Shown here: positions 6,591 through 16,357 of the stretch, piece by piece | Layout: every line of letters starts with the position of its first letter | Numbering within the stretch: the stretch's first letter is position 1 | Assembly: GCA_947642555.1 (NCBI GenBank) | Contig: CANRSX010000001.1 | Location: forward strand, 62,001 to 126,000 | Direction of reading: 5' to 3' | Source of the DNA: an uncultured Roseburia sp. | Lineage (GTDB): Bacteria > Bacillota > Clostridia > Lachnospirales > Lachnospiraceae | DNA length: 64,000 nt | Position numbers and translations under genes: made by a program | Notes under the pieces: model-generated | Told to the model about the DNA's origin: nothing | The model's database searches: none | What the model saw: only the letters and a program-made list of their open reading frames with translations

Positions 6591-9026
6591 CTATTCTACT
6601 CCCCGTCTGTAATGTCCGTATGTAAAGTCTCCTCCGAACAATTCCTTTGCCTTCGCCTTCCCCGTGAGCGCCGAGCGCCGGAAGATCGAGAGAATCCGTT
6701 CCGTCTCCGCCCCATCTTCCACGGTAAAGGACAGGCGGAACCAGGAAACGCCCATTGCCAGAAGCTCCTCCATGCTGTCGAAAAGCAGAAGCGGCGCGGC
6801 GTTGTAAATCGTATTAAAACACTCTGCGCAGTGATTTTTCACCGGGAACCGCTTTCCATACCGGTCTTTTAAAAACAGCACGGTTTCCTTTTGGTCGCAG
6901 CCCGCGGTATTGGCGTGAATACACTGCGCCGAGGTCATCAGCGGCAGCCTGCCGTAGAGCAGCATCTCGCTATTACAATTGTCGCGCATCTTAAGCTCCC
7001 GGCGGTTGAGTTCCAGCGGCACGGTATCCCGCAGGATCCGGCCATGCGGGAGCATCGGCGATAAAGACGACGTCCGCCCGCCCGATCCGGTTTTTTGCAA
7101 TGCCGCATCGGCGTCAGCCGTCCCGGCGTCCCCGGCTGCTCCTGCCGGCGTGTCAAAGAAAGCGCGTTTCGCCTCGCGGTTAAAGCTGTAGAGGCTGTGG
7201 TCTAAGATCAGCGGCAGATTGCAGCCGTCCGGTCCGAGCGCAAACCCGAGCGCGTCGTATCCTTTTACCAGAAGCCCGTCGATCCCGGCCTCCTTCGCTC
7301 CGCGCACGATTGCCCGGTACCGCTCCGCCGTCCGGTCCCGGAATACCGCCGCAAGCGTCATGTATATGCGCTTTCCGGCACGGTGCGCCGCTTCCGTCAC
7401 GCCGGTGATCTCAGGCCCGCCAGACTTTGGCCGCTGCCCCTCCCCGCTGTGACAGATGATCGCATCGCGCAGCGCGCCGTCCACATAAACCGCATCCACA
7501 AACCCGCAGGAAAGGACTGCGGAAAACTGCTCCGCCGTCTCCACGGACACGGAAATATGTCTTCCCGGCACGGAGCCAGACAATGCTGCCGGGGCGGTCT
7601 CCGCAGCCACAGCCATGGATCCGGCGGACGCGGCCTCGGCAGGCAGCTCCCCCGCGGGCGCAGGATTCCTCCGGTATCCGCAAAGCAGCGCTTCATACAG
7701 CCCGTCGAGCGCGTCCCGGCGCAGACGGTTGAGCGACTGCACCGGCAGAAAAATGTCATCCTCCATCCGGACCGTCAGCTCCTCAAAGTCAAACGGCGTA
7801 CCTCCGGTCTTTCGGATGCATTCCTCCACCCGCTCCTTCGTCAGCGGCTGTTTTTTCGCCTGCTGTACCGCGTCGCCCTCCCGCGACACCGTGATCCCCC
7901 GGCAGATTACCTCTATTTTAGCAGGAAATTCTTTGTTTAGTATTAAGATTCCCTTGATTTTTTCTTTTGTATCAGGAGTGGCTGCGGCGGCGTCCGCTTT
8001 CACATGATTCGGTTTCTGGAAGGTGATCATATTCTGACCGTTTTTCTGATAAAAATACCCCTCCGTAAATCCGCTGCGGTTTCCGAGCGAAAGAAGGAGC
8101 TCCATATCCTCATGTCCGACCCGGTAACGCGATGCTGCGTACGCCCGCGCATCCGCCCCGCTCATACCGCGCGAAAGCGCGTCCTCCATGTCCTTCTGAT
8201 ATCCGTCCAGGTAACGCCGGTAAACGGAGACGACGCCCGCGGCATAGGCCGTCTGCTTCATCCGCCCTTCGATTTTAAAGGAAAAGACCCCGCTCTCCGA
8301 AAGCGCCGGCAGATGCTCGATCGTGCACAGATCCTTCGGGCTTAACACAAAGGCTCCCCGGGCCGGGACAACCCTTCCCTTCGGATCCGTCACCTCGTAG
8401 GGCAGACGGCACGGCTGGGCGCATCTGCCGCGGTTTCCGCTCCTGCCGCCGATGATGCTGCTGAACAGGCACTGCCCGGAGTAACAGTAGCAGAGCGCGC
8501 CGTGCACAAAGCATTCGAGCTCCATGCCGGTCTGCTCGTAAATCCGGCGAAGCTCCTTTAAGGAAAGCTCCCTGGCCGCGACCACACGCGCCGCGCCGCG
8601 CTCCTTTAAATACGCCGCGCCAAAGCTCCCCGTCACCGTCATCTGCGTGCTCGCGTGCAGCGGCAGATCCGGAAATTCCCTGCGCAGAAACGAAAACACC
8701 CCCATATCCTGCACGATCACGGCGTCGAGCCCCCTCCTGTAATATGGAAGCAGATAATCGTACAGCCCGCCGGTAAGCTCTTCCTCCTTCAGCAGTGTAT
8801 TGACCGTCAGATATAGTTTCCTTCCATGGAAATGGCAGAAATCGATCGACTCTGACAGCTCCTCCTCTGTCAGGTTCTGCGCATAGGCACGCGCGCCGAA
8901 GCGTCCGCCGCCCACGTAGACCGCGTCCGCCCCCGCCGCGATGACCGCCCGAAGCGTCTCGTAAGAGCCCGCCGGCGCCAAAAGCTCGGTCTTTTTTGCC
9001 TGTTTTGGTGAATTCTGCTTTTCCAT
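6591..9026 (-). CDS. U32 family peptidase (RlhA/YrrO-like) with C-terminal DUF3656-type region
   Basis: This 811-residue protein starts ELLAPAGSYETLRAVIAAGADAVY, the hallmark N-terminus of U32 proteins. It carries the family signature around FVHGALCYCYSGQCL with the following RGRCAQPCRLPY, which supplies conserved cysteines. The long form with a DUF3656-like middle and a second TIM-barrel-like half matches proteins annotated as U32 peptidases or as RlhA, the 23S rRNA C2501 hydroxylase. RNA hydroxylation is therefore as likely as proteolysis. I chose ATG 9026 because AGGAAAGG lies nine bases upstream; an in-frame ATG at 9077 lies in the terminator region after zapA. A Gly/Ala-rich insertion near residue 640 looks like a linker. 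Confidence 0.88.
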   Translation of the reverse strand: MEKQNSPKQAKKTELLAPAGSYETLRAVIAAGADAVYVGGGRFGARAYAQNLTEEELSESIDFCHFHGRKLYLTVNTLLKEEELTGGLYDYLLPYYRRGLDAVIVQDMGVFSFLRREFPDLPLHASTQMTVTGSFGAAYLKERGAARVVAARELSLKELRRIYEQTGMELECFVHGALCYCYSGQCLFSSIIGGRSGNRGRCAQPCRLPYEVTDPKGRVVPARGAFVLSPKDLCTIEHLPALSESGVFSFKIEGRMKQTAYAAGVVSVYRRYLDGYQKDMEDALSRGMSGADARAYAASRYRVGHEDMELLLSLGNRSGFTEGYFYQKNGQNMITFQKPNHVKADAAAATPDTKEKIKGILILNKEFPAKIEVICRGITVSREGDAVQQAKKQPLTKERVEECIRKTGGTPFDFEELTVRMEDDIFLPVQSLNRLRRDALDGLYEALLCGYRRNPAPAGELPAEAASAGSMAVAAETAPAALSGSVPGRHISVSVETAEQFSAVLSCGFVDAVYVDGALRDAIICHSGEGQRPKSGGPEITGVTEAAHRAGKRIYMTLAAVFRDRTAERYRAIVRGAKEAGIDGLLVKGYDALGFALGPDGCNLPLILDHSLYSFNREAKRAFFDTPAGAAGDAGTADADAALQKTGSGGRTSSLSPMLPHGRILRDTVPLELNRRELKMRDNCNSEMLLYGRLPLMTSAQCIHANTAGCDQKETVLFLKDRYGKRFPVKNHCAECFNTIYNAAPLLLFDSMEELLAMGVSWFRLSFTVEDGAETERILSIFRRSALTGKAKAKELFGGDFTYGHYRRGVE

Positions 9027-9100
9027 CCGTTTTTGCCTTTCCTGGAAAAAATGATGTTCAGCCCGCGCCATTCGCAAAACCGTGCATGGCTGAACGCTGC

Positions 9101-9138
9101 AATAAAAACCGGGGACGAAAAAACCCTCTCCGTCCCCG
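9101..9138 (-). terminator. Rho-independent terminator after zapA
   Basis: On the minus strand CGGGGACG (9138-9131) pairs with CGTCCCCG (9117-9110) around a 13-base loop, followed by GTTTTTATT. It lies between the zapA stop and the U32 start. Confidence 0.8.
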
Positions 9139-9151
9139 TATCCGTTACGTG

Positions 9152-9586
9152 TTAAGTTTTCTTCTTTGAGGGTGCTTTTCCGAGAAGCGCATCCTCAAGC
9201 CCCGCCTCAAGCTTCGCCTTATTCAGCTGCAGCTCCCGGTTCTCCCGCTCTAACTCCCGGATCGCTTTCTCGTCGCTCTCCGCCTTGATCTGCTCCGAGA
9301 TCAGATCGTGCTTTAAGTCGTAGAGCTCCTTTTCCTTCTGCTCCAGCTCCTGTTCCAGCTTCTCCGCCCGGGCCTTCGCCTTAAAATAATCGTCCGCGAT
9401 ATTCAGATGGATGAGAATCGACTTCATGTCGGCGGAAAAGCTTCTCAGCTCCTCCATACTGTTAAATTCGCTGATTTTATTGTTGATATAGGCCGCAACC
9501 CTGCGCAGATAATCCTCGCCCTCATAGCCGCCTAAGGTATATACCTTGCCGCCGATCAGCACCTCGACGCTTGTCTTCTCTGACAT
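9152..9586 (-). CDS. zapA: Cell division protein ZapA
   Basis: This 144-residue protein begins MSEKTSVEVLIGGKVYTLGG and then has GEDYLRRVAAYINNKISEF, the ZapA globular head. A long charged coiled coil (about residues 65-130) follows. ZapA binds FtsZ and promotes bundling of protofilaments at mid-cell. The ATG at 9586 follows AGGAGG by eight bases; a GTG six bases further upstream is in frame but poorly placed. It follows ruvB in the same direction and is closed by a clear terminator. Confidence 0.92.
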   Translation of the reverse strand: MSEKTSVEVLIGGKVYTLGGYEGEDYLRRVAAYINNKISEFNSMEELRSFSADMKSILIHLNIADDYFKAKARAEKLEQELEQKEKELYDLKHDLISEQIKAESDEKAIRELERENRELQLNKAKLEAGLEDALLGKAPSKKKT

Positions 9587-9651
9587 AACCACTTCCTCCT
9601 GATGTATGGCGTTTCAGATTGCCCTCTCATCAAGACCGGGCTTTCTTTGTA

Positions 9652-10674
9652 TTATACTGGTACATCCGCGGAAAAGCAACTACTTCTTGAAATTCCGAAA
9701 TGCCGGCAGGCGGTCTCCGTCACCACGCGCCCTTTGGGCGTGCGGTTCAGCAGTCCGTTTTTCACCAGGTACGGCTCGTAGACATCCTCGATCGTCCCGG
9801 AATCCTCTCCGAGCGCCGCCGCGAGCGTCTCGAGCCCGACCGGTCCGCCGCCGAATTTTTCAATGATCGTCATGAGAATATTCCGGTCGTTCTGATCTAA
9901 TCCCAGCTTGTCCACCTCGAGCAGATCCAGCGCAAACGAGGCGACCTCCTTCGTGATTTTCCCGTCGTAGCGGACCTCCGCAAAATCGCGGACGCGCTTT
10001 AAAAGCCGGTTGGCCAGACGCGGCGTCCCGCGGGAGCGGCGTGCCATCTCGTAGGCGCCCTCCGTATCGATTTCAACCCCCAGCGTATCCGCCGAGTGAA
10101 CAATAATCGTCTGCAATTCGTCCACGGTATAAAATTCCAGGTGATGCACCACGCCGAAGCGGTCGCGCAGCGGCGCGGAGAGCAGCCCGGCGCGCGTCGT
10201 CGCTCCTACAAGTGTAAACCTTGGGAGATCCAGACGGATCGAGCGCGCCGTGGCTCCCTTCCCGATCAGAATATCAATCACATAATCCTCCATCGCCGGG
10301 TAGAGCACCTCCTCCACCTGGCGGTTTAACCGGTGAATCTCATCCACGAACAAAACGTCGCCTTCCTGCAGGTTGCTTAAGATCGCCGCCATCTCCCCCG
10401 GCTTGCCGATCGCAGGCCCGGATGTGATCTTGATATGGGTTCCCATCTCATTCGCGATGATCCCGGCCAGCGTCGTCTTTCCAAGGCCGGGCGGCCCGTA
10501 AAACAGCACATGGTCTAAGGACTCGCCGCGTGCCTTTGCCGCCTCGATATAGACTTTTAAATTCTCCTTCGCCTTTTTCTGGCCGATATAGTCATCCAGC
10601 GTCTGCGGGCGGAGGTTTTTTTCGATTTTTATATCCTCCTCCTGCACCTGGGTGGATATCACACGCTTTTCCAT
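9652..10674 (-). CDS. ruvB: Holliday junction branch migration ATPase RuvB
   Basis: This 340-residue AAA+ protein has Walker A ([11 protein letters not shown], about residues 61-71), Walker B ([11 protein letters not shown]), sensor 1 ([11 protein letters not shown]), the arginine finger region (PLRDRFG), and a C-terminal winged helix with [16 protein letters not shown]. RuvB hexamers pump DNA through RuvA-bound Holliday junctions. Length and motifs are those of the complete protein. It starts 18 bp after the ruvA stop, the standard ruvAB operon without ruvC, as is usual in Firmicutes. Confidence 0.98.
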   Translation of the reverse strand: MEKRVISTQVQEEDIKIEKNLRPQTLDDYIGQKKAKENLKVYIEAAKARGESLDHVLFYGPPGLGKTTLAGIIANEMGTHIKITSGPAIGKPGEMAAILSNLQEGDVLFVDEIHRLNRQVEEVLYPAMEDYVIDILIGKGATARSIRLDLPRFTLVGATTRAGLLSAPLRDRFGVVHHLEFYTVDELQTIIVHSADTLGVEIDTEGAYEMARRSRGTPRLANRLLKRVRDFAEVRYDGKITKEVASFALDLLEVDKLGLDQNDRNILMTIIEKFGGGPVGLETLAAALGEDSGTIEDVYEPYLVKNGLLNRTPKGRVVTETACRHFGISRSSCFSADVPV

Positions 10675-10692
10675 GTTCCGTCTAACCTTTCC

Positions 10693-11310
10693 TTATAAAA
10701 ACGCCATCTGCTTTAACGCGGCCTTTAAAATCTCCTCCGTGTCCGTCTCATCCGAAACCTCCACGCCGCTCACCGCCTTTAACGCCTCCGAGGACGAATA
10801 GCCCAGCGCGACCAGCGCCTGCACCGCCTCCTGTTTTGCGCCCTTTACTACGGTATTCCCGGCCTCCTTTGCCGCGGTTTCCGCCAGCCGGTTTTCAAAC
10901 GCATCCTCTAAGGACAGCTTGTCCTTCAGCTCGAGGATCACGCGCTGCGCCGTCTTCGCGCCGATCCCCGGGGCGCGTGAGATCGCCTTTACGTCGTCGC
11001 CGATCACCGCAAACCGCAGATCGTCCGTCGTCATGACGGAAAGAACCCCGAGCGCTCCCTTCGGCCCGATACCGCTGACGCCGATTAATAGTTTAAAGAC
11101 CATAAGCTCATCCTTCGTCAGAAAGCCGTAGAGCACCATCGCGTCTTCCCGCACCTGCAGATACGTGTAAAGCTTTACCGTCTCCCCGGTCTGCGGCAGC
11201 GCATCCAGGGTCTGACCGGTCGTATAGACGCAGTAGCCGACGCCGCCGGCCTCCACCACAACCTGATCCTCCCCGACCTCGGCCAGCGGCCCTCTGATAT
11301 ATGCATACAT
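10693..11310 (-). CDS. ruvA: Holliday junction DNA-binding protein RuvA
   Basis: This 205-residue protein begins MYAYIRGPLAEVGEDQVVVE (OB-fold domain I) and has the helix-hairpin-helix segments LLIGVSGIGPKGALGVLS and AISRAPGIGAKTAQRVILEL (domain II). Domain III at the C-terminus includes QALVALGYSSSEALKAV, which contacts RuvB. The ATG at 11310 has AGGAGG eight bases upstream, so the longer in-frame reading from 11352 is not needed. It tetramerises on four-way junctions and works with RuvB encoded next to it. Confidence 0.97.
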   Translation of the reverse strand: MYAYIRGPLAEVGEDQVVVEAGGVGYCVYTTGQTLDALPQTGETVKLYTYLQVREDAMVLYGFLTKDELMVFKLLIGVSGIGPKGALGVLSVMTTDDLRFAVIGDDVKAISRAPGIGAKTAQRVILELKDKLSLEDAFENRLAETAAKEAGNTVVKGAKQEAVQALVALGYSSSEALKAVSGVEVSDETDTEEILKAALKQMAFL

Positions 11311-11413
11311 GTCTGTCTCCTCCTGTTTTCTTTCGTCCTCCTGCGTTCTCACGGCAGGCTGCGATGCGTTCCGCCGGACTTTTGCAACCGGACCGGCTTT
11401 TTCGCCCCGCGGT

Positions 11414-11938
11414 TCACTCTCCCTTCCGGCGCTTTTCTCCCGAAAGAAACGGCCCGACCCGCCTGATCACGCCCTGCGCCGCCACGCCGATCAGAAGCCC
11501 CGTGAGAAAACCGGCTGCAAGAAGCACCGGCAGATAATAGAAAATATTATAATTTTCCACCACAAGCGCCGCCACGCAGATCTGTCCCACATTGTGAAGG
11601 ATCCCGCCGCTGATGCTGACCGGCAGCACGCCAAACTGCCCGGTGCGCTTTAACAGGACCATCGCCAGAAAGCTGAGCAGGCCGCCCGCAAGGCTGTAGA
11701 GGATGCTGAACATATTTCCGAACAGAAACCCCGCGAGCACGATACGGCAGACCGAGACCGCGAGCGCCTCCTTCGCCCCGACGCAGTAGAGCATCATCAC
11801 GACGACGAGATTGGTCAGACCGAGCTTTACGCCGGGTATCCCGAAGTAAAAGGGGATCAGCGATTCCACATAGCTGCAGATTAAGGCCAGCGCCAGAAAG
11901 ACCCCCAGAAATGCCGCTTTATTTCGCGATGGAATCAT
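11414..11938 (-). CDS. Gx transporter family protein (formerly heptaprenyl diphosphate synthase component I)
   Basis: This 174-residue integral membrane protein has about five hydrophobic segments and the family features GIPGVKLGLTNLVVV and a Gly-rich SISGGILHNVGQI segment. The Gx transporter family is related to ECF-type substrate-binding (S) components; its substrate is not established. It commonly pairs with a NusG-domain-II protein, as here, and with ApbE and Rnf genes, which occur a few kilobases away in this window. A GAGGAGG site precedes the ATG, and the gene overlaps the NusG-II gene by 20 bp. Confidence 0.85.
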   Translation of the reverse strand: MIPSRNKAAFLGVFLALALICSYVESLIPFYFGIPGVKLGLTNLVVVMMLYCVGAKEALAVSVCRIVLAGFLFGNMFSILYSLAGGLLSFLAMVLLKRTGQFGVLPVSISGGILHNVGQICVAALVVENYNIFYYLPVLLAAGFLTGLLIGVAAQGVIRRVGPFLSGEKRRKGE

Positions 11939-12326
11939 ATGCGCCCTCCTCTCCTCCCGTGATCTGCACCACGACGCGGTTCGGCAGACAGACGATCGTC
12001 TCGTTGTTTTTGGAAATCGCCTTCTGGTGCACGCACAGCTGATCCGGGCAGTCCGCCTCCGTCATATCGGCCATCCCGTCCCGGATCACCATGACATTTG
12101 TCGTCTTTCCGTCAATCGTCACGGGCACCTCCTCGTCCTTCGAGAGCGGCCAGCTGCCGTACCGTTCGCCGTCCACCGTCACCACGACAGAAACGCCCGC
12201 CTCTTTTTTTACGGCGGAAAGCACAAGGAACGCAGCCAGCACAGCCGCGAGCACAGCGATAAAAATGAGATCCCTCCGTCCTGTTCCCCGGATCTTCGTT
12301 GTTACATGATTCTCCATACTTGACAT
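11919..12326 (-). CDS. NusG domain II-containing membrane-anchored protein
   Basis: This 135-residue protein has a basic start and one membrane helix (about residues 20-39, LIFIAVLAAVLAAFLVLSAV). The extracytoplasmic domain includes YGSWPLSKDEE, VMVIRDGMADM and CPDQLCVHQKAIS, and ends with a strand containing IVCLPNRVVVQI. These match the NusG domain II (KOW-less) family found beside Gx transporters. Its role is unknown; redox or thin-membrane transport functions have been suggested by context only. A second ATG at 12317 is an alternative start. It lies 11 bp after miaB and overlaps the next gene, indicating one operon. Confidence 0.85.
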   Translation of the reverse strand: MSSMENHVTTKIRGTGRRDLIFIAVLAAVLAAFLVLSAVKKEAGVSVVVTVDGERYGSWPLSKDEEVPVTIDGKTTNVMVIRDGMADMTEADCPDQLCVHQKAISKNNETIVCLPNRVVVQITGGEEGAYDSIAK

Positions 12327-12336
12327 CGCTCCCCCG

Positions 12337-13782
12337 TCAGGGCAGATCTCCCAGATAATAAAATCCCTTACAGGAAACCAGCTTCACATTCCAGATTTTC
12401 CCGATCATCTCCGCGTTCCCCGGGAAATGGACGACCGAATTATTTGACAGCCGTCCGGTCAGAAGCTGCGGATCCTGCCGGTTGATCTCCTCCGCAAGCA
12501 CCGGAAGCGTCTGGCCGGTGAGCGCGCCCGCTTTTTTTGCAGCGATCTGCTGCACCTCCTTTAACAGGCGGTCAAACCTCTCTTTTGCCACATCCTCCGG
12601 CACCTGATTCTCCATCGCGGCAGCCGGCGTGCCCGTGCGCTTTGAATAGAGAAACGTAAACGCACTGTCAAACTGCGCCTGTCTCACGACGTCCATCGTC
12701 TCCTCGAAATCCTCCTCCGTCTCACCGGGAAATCCGACAATAATGTCGGTGGTCAGCGCGAGATCCGACATGGCGGCGCGCAGCTTCTCCACCAGCGCGA
12801 GGTAATGCTCTTTGTCATACCGCCGGTTCATCATTTTTAAAATCCGGCTGCTCCCCGACTGTAAGGGGAGGTGCAGATGCCGGCAGATTTTTTTCGAATC
12901 CCGCATCACGGCGATCAGCTCGTCCGAGAGGTCCTTCGGGTGCGACGTCATAAAGCGGATCCGCTCGATCCCCGGAATCTGTGCTGCCTCGCAAAGAAGC
13001 TGCGCGAACGTGATGGGATGGTCCAGATTCTTTCCATAGGAATTGACGTTCTGTCCGAGCAGCATAATTTCCACAACGCCGTCCGCCGCCAGCTGCCTGA
13101 TCTCCGCGAGAATCTCGTCCTTCTCCCGGCTCCGCTCCCGCCCCCGCACGTAGGGCACGATGCAGTAGCTGCAGAAGTTGTTGCAGCCGTACATGATATT
13201 GACGCCCGACTTAAATGTGTAGTTTCGCTCCACGGGAAGCTCCTCCACGATCTGATCCGTCTCCTCCCAGATATCCACCGTCATGGAATCCGCCGTAAGC
13301 GTTTTTGCCAGAAGCTCCGCGAATTTATAAATGTTGTGCGTCCCGAAGATCAGATCCACAAAGCGGTAGCTCTCCTTTAGCTTCTGCACCACGGAGGGCT
13401 CCTGCATCATGCAGCCGCAGAGCGCGATCTTCATCGCGGGATTTTTCTTTTTGTAGCCATGCAGCGTGCCCAGCCGCCCGTAAACACGGTTGTTGGCGTT
13501 TTCCCGCACGGTGCAGGTGTTGTAGATCACAAAATCCGCTTCCTCCGAGTCCGACATCTGATAACCGGCGCTCATTAAGATTCCGGTCAGCTTCTCGGAA
13601 TCGCGCGCGTTCATCTGGCAGCCGAAGGTCTGAGTAAACGCAGTGGGACGACGGCCGTTTTTCCTCTCAAACTCCCGGACCCACTCCCGGCATTTTGCCA
13701 TAAAATAATATTGACGGGCCGGTTCTTCTGCGGGCGGCTCTGCACTGATCTCTATTTTATCCAAATCAATTTCGTTATGCAT
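12337..13782 (-). CDS. miaB: tRNA-2-methylthio-N6-dimethylallyladenosine synthase MiaB
   Basis: This 481-residue enzyme has the N-terminal UPF0004 domain with FGCQMNARDSE and conserved cysteines (TCTVRENANN, LCGCMMQEP) for the auxiliary 4Fe-4S cluster. It also has the radical SAM motif CNNFCSYCIVPYVRGRERSR, and a C-terminal TRAM domain with LLTGRLSNNSVVHFPG. MiaB adds a methylthio group to i6A37 of tRNAs reading UNN codons. The YVRGRERSR stretch distinguishes MiaB from MtaB and RimO. The ATG follows AGGAG. It is complete and lies upstream of NusG-II in the same direction. Confidence 0.97.
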   Translation of the reverse strand: MHNEIDLDKIEISAEPPAEEPARQYYFMAKCREWVREFERKNGRRPTAFTQTFGCQMNARDSEKLTGILMSAGYQMSDSEEADFVIYNTCTVRENANNRVYGRLGTLHGYKKKNPAMKIALCGCMMQEPSVVQKLKESYRFVDLIFGTHNIYKFAELLAKTLTADSMTVDIWEETDQIVEELPVERNYTFKSGVNIMYGCNNFCSYCIVPYVRGRERSREKDEILAEIRQLAADGVVEIMLLGQNVNSYGKNLDHPITFAQLLCEAAQIPGIERIRFMTSHPKDLSDELIAVMRDSKKICRHLHLPLQSGSSRILKMMNRRYDKEHYLALVEKLRAAMSDLALTTDIIVGFPGETEEDFEETMDVVRQAQFDSAFTFLYSKRTGTPAAAMENQVPEDVAKERFDRLLKEVQQIAAKKAGALTGQTLPVLAEEINRQDPQLLTGRLSNNSVVHFPGNAEMIGKIWNVKLVSCKGFYYLGDLP

Positions 13783-13806
13783 TTCTCCTGACTTTTACCC
13801 TTTCCT

Positions 13807-14304
13807 TCATTTTACCGTATAAAAATCCCCCTCGCGGATGCTCACCTTAAATTCCACCTGCGCGTCGTCGGTCCCGACCAGCTTTAAAAACGTGGTTCCC
13901 TCGCCAAGCAGCATCGTATGGACCTCTTCCCCGTCCGCCGCGGTCTGATTCGTAATTTCGTCAATTGTAATCACTTCAAAATCCGGATCCACGAGGACGA
14001 GCTTTACCCTTCCCTGCTTCACCCTGATCTCATACCGGACGTCAAGCGCTGTCTCCTGCTCAAGATAGTAAGACCAGAACATGACCATCCCGTTAAACTG
14101 TTCAAAGGAACCGCTGGTGCTCTGCCCGTTTATCTGCTGCTCTCCGCCGCTCATCGCATAGCTGCTGTAGGGCGTCGCGATCTTTTCGTCGCTCGCATAA
14201 ATCTGCCGCACCGCATCCGCTTCCGGCGCCCCGCAGGCCGCCGCGGTCAGCGTCAGAATGACAGGCAGCAGGACGGCGGACAGCGCGCTCAAAATTTTTT
14301 TCAT
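13807..14304 (-). CDS. Putative lipoprotein of unknown function
   Basis: This 165-residue protein starts MKKILSALSAVLLPVILTLT and has a lipobox LTAAAC near residue 24, so it is predicted to be exported and lipidated on the outer face of the membrane. The mature part is acidic and beta-rich, with IRVKQGRVKLVLVDPDFEVI and a C-terminal AQVEFKVSIREGDFYTV. I do not recognise the family. The gene begins at or just after the proA stop; ATG 14322 overlaps the proA TGA, but ATG 14304 starts directly at the signal peptide. Co-transcription with proA is likely. Confidence 0.75.
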   Translation of the reverse strand: MKKILSALSAVLLPVILTLTAAACGAPEADAVRQIYASDEKIATPYSSYAMSGGEQQINGQSTSGSFEQFNGMVMFWSYYLEQETALDVRYEIRVKQGRVKLVLVDPDFEVITIDEITNQTAADGEEVHTMLLGEGTTFLKLVGTDDAQVEFKVSIREGDFYTVK

Positions 14305-14318
14305 GATCTCTTTTATCC

Positions 14319-15587
14319 TCATCCGCGTATCTGACCGTTTCCGTAAATCACATATTTTGTGCTGGTGAGTGCCAGAAGCCCCATCGGCCCTCTCGCGTGC
14401 AGCTTCTGAGTACTGATGCCGATCTCCGCGCCGAACCCGAATTCAAATCCGTCGGAAAAACGCGTTGACGCGTTGACGTAGACGCAGGCCGCGTCGACCT
14501 CATCCAGAAACCGCTGCGCATTCGTGTAATTCTGCGTGACAATCGTCTCGGAATGGCCGGTATTATACCGGTTGATGTGCGCGATCGCCTCGTCAGCGGA
14601 GCTTACGGTCTTTGCGGAAATCACATAGTCCAGATATTCCGTCCCCCAGTCCGCTTCCTCTGCGTGGACAAGCAGCTCCTCTGGCAGCTCACCGGCTTTC
14701 TCTGCCGCGGCAAAAACGGTATCGTCCGCGCGCAGCTCCACCCGTTTTTCCGCAAACATCCTGGTCAGCGGCGGGATCAGCCGGTCCGCGATATTTTTAT
14801 GGATCACAAGCGATTCGCAGGCATTGCACACGCCGATGCGCTGCGTCTTTGCATTTTCAATGATCCGCACCGCCATGGCAGGATCCGCGCTCTCATCCAC
14901 GAAGACATGACAGTTCCCGGTCCCCGTCTCGATCACCGGAACCGTCGCGTTTTCTACAACCGTCTGTATCAGGCCCGCGCCGCCTCTCGGGATCAGCACG
15001 TCCACATAACCGTTTAATTTCATAAAAGCGGCGGTCGTCTGACGGCTCGTATCCGTGATCAGCTGCACTGCGTCCGCAGGGATCCCTTCCGCCGCAAGCG
15101 TCTCCCGGATCACGTCCACGATCGCCATATTCGAGTGAAGCGCGTCGCTTCCTCCTTTTAAAATCACCGCATTTCCGGTCTTAAAGCAGAGCGAGAACGC
15201 ATCCGCCGTGACATTCGGACGCGCCTCATAGATCATCCCCACAACGCCGAGCGGAACGCGTTTTTCCCCGATCATAAGGCCGTTTGGACGGCGCTTCATC
15301 GCATTCACCTCACCGATGGGGTCCGAAAGATCCGCAACCTGGCAGATGCCCTCCGCGATCTGTGCGATCCGCGTCTCATTTAACATCAGACGGTCGTAAA
15401 GCCCCATTCGCATCCCGTTTTCCCTGCCCCTTGCAAGATCCTTTTCATTTTCCGTCAGGATCCGGTCCGCCTGTGCGGCAAGCGCCGCCGCCACCGCGCG
15501 CAGCGCGTGATTCTTTTTCTCCGTTCCCAGCATTCCGATCTGTCGGCTCACGTCCTTTGCCCTGCATCCGATCTCCCTTAACTCCAT
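14319..15587 (-). CDS. proA: Gamma-glutamyl phosphate reductase ProA
   Basis: This 422-residue protein is a complete glutamate-5-semialdehyde dehydrogenase of the ALDH superfamily. It has [20 protein letters not shown] near residue 105, [11 protein letters not shown], and the catalytic cysteine in [15 protein letters not shown]. ProA reduces gamma-glutamyl phosphate to glutamate semialdehyde with NADPH in proline synthesis. ATG 15587 follows AGGAG by nine bases; the frame stays open 65 codons further upstream, but that stretch contains a tandem repeat and is not conserved-looking. proB lies about 1 kb upstream in the same direction, separated by the ynzC-like and cyclo-ligase genes. Confidence 0.96.
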   Translation of the reverse strand: MELREIGCRAKDVSRQIGMLGTEKKNHALRAVAAALAAQADRILTENEKDLARGRENGMRMGLYDRLMLNETRIAQIAEGICQVADLSDPIGEVNAMKRRPNGLMIGEKRVPLGVVGMIYEARPNVTADAFSLCFKTGNAVILKGGSDALHSNMAIVDVIRETLAAEGIPADAVQLITDTSRQTTAAFMKLNGYVDVLIPRGGAGLIQTVVENATVPVIETGTGNCHVFVDESADPAMAVRIIENAKTQRIGVCNACESLVIHKNIADRLIPPLTRMFAEKRVELRADDTVFAAAEKAGELPEELLVHAEEADWGTEYLDYVISAKTVSSADEAIAHINRYNTGHSETIVTQNYTNAQRFLDEVDAACVYVNASTRFSDGFEFGFGAEIGISTQKLHARGPMGLLALTSTKYVIYGNGQIRG

Positions 15588-15665
15588 CCGTCTGTGCTCC
15601 TTTCCCTGCCCGTTCCTCTCTGTCACGCCGCCACTTCCCTGCTCAGGATCTGTCGTCCCGCAACG

Positions 15666-15755
15666 GAATCCTCTCCTCTGACATGGGATCCGCCCTCCCG
15701 ACACAGGATCATCTCCTTTGGCATAGTATCCGCCCTCCCGACACAGGATCATCCT
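15666..15755. repeat. 40-bp tandem repeat between the cyclo-ligase gene and proA
   Basis: Unit A (15666-15705) and unit B (15706-15745) share the 3' half exactly (ATCCGCCCTCCCGACACA) and are about three-quarters identical elsewhere. A partial third copy starts at 15746. The region lies in the 185-bp gap between the cyclo-ligase stop (15773) and proA start (15587). Confidence 0.8.
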
Positions 15756-15772
15756 TCCGCTGCGGGATCCGG

Positions 15773-16357
15773 TCATTCGCAATGATACACCTGCCGCTCC
15801 GTGATCACCTCATGCATCCTCACATCCGTATCCAGCTGCGGCAGATGCGCTTCCATCTGATTCTCATAGGCGATCCCCACCCTAAAAAGCCCGGGGAACC
15901 GCGCAAAATAGCGGTCATAACAGCCCTTTCCGTAGCCATAGCGCCCACCCGCCGGGTCAAAGACCACGCCGGGCACCAGCACTACAGCCGTCTCCTTTCG
16001 CGCCGGCGGGCATGTCAGAAGCGGCTCCATCACATGAAACGCTCCCTCCGCCACCTGATCCGGCGAGGCGACCGCGTAAAAATCCATCTCCGCACTGCCC
16101 GCGCCGCGCATCCTGGGCAGCGCAACCTGCTTTCCGTCCGCGAGCGCCTGCTTTAGGAATGCCAGGCAGTCCGCCTCCCGCCCCAGCGGGTAATAGCCGT
16201 AAATCACCGGGCAGGAAGCGTACCAGACTTCCTGCGTCAGACGTCGGCAGATCATCCTGCTTAACGCCTGGCACTCCTCTGCCGTCATCGCATCGCGAAG
16301 CGCCCTGTGCCGCCTGCGCAGCGCCATCCGCGCCTCATGAATAACGCTTTCCGTCAC
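15773..16357 (-). CDS. 5-formyltetrahydrofolate cyclo-ligase
   Basis: This 194-residue protein has the N-terminal [11 protein letters not shown] helix and an [11 protein letters not shown] strand. The C-terminal family signature is [20 protein letters not shown] followed by CYDRYF, which forms the ATP and substrate site. It converts 5-formyl-THF to 5,10-methenyl-THF with ATP in the cytoplasm. The start is a GTG at 16357 with GGAGG six bases upstream. It overlaps the ynzC-like gene by 23 bp, so the two are translationally coupled within the pro gene cluster; the reason for a folate gene here is not obvious. Confidence 0.94.
   Translation of the reverse strand: MTESVIHEARMALRRRHRALRDAMTAEECQALSRMICRRLTQEVWYASCPVIYGYYPLGREADCLAFLKQALADGKQVALPRMRGAGSAEMDFYAVASPDQVAEGAFHVMEPLLTCPPARKETAVVLVPGVVFDPAGGRYGYGKGCYDRYFARFPGLFRVGIAYENQMEAHLPQLDTDVRMHEVITERQVYHCE

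Noticed and set aside
9027-9077. Longer start for the U32 protein at 9077
   Set aside because: The shorter ATG 9026 has AGGAAAGG at the right distance, and the extra residues precede the conserved start without similarity.
15588-15782. N-terminal extension of ProA by 65 residues
   Set aside because: The extension crosses the 40-bp tandem repeat and is not ProA-like; ATG 15587 has a good ribosome-binding site.
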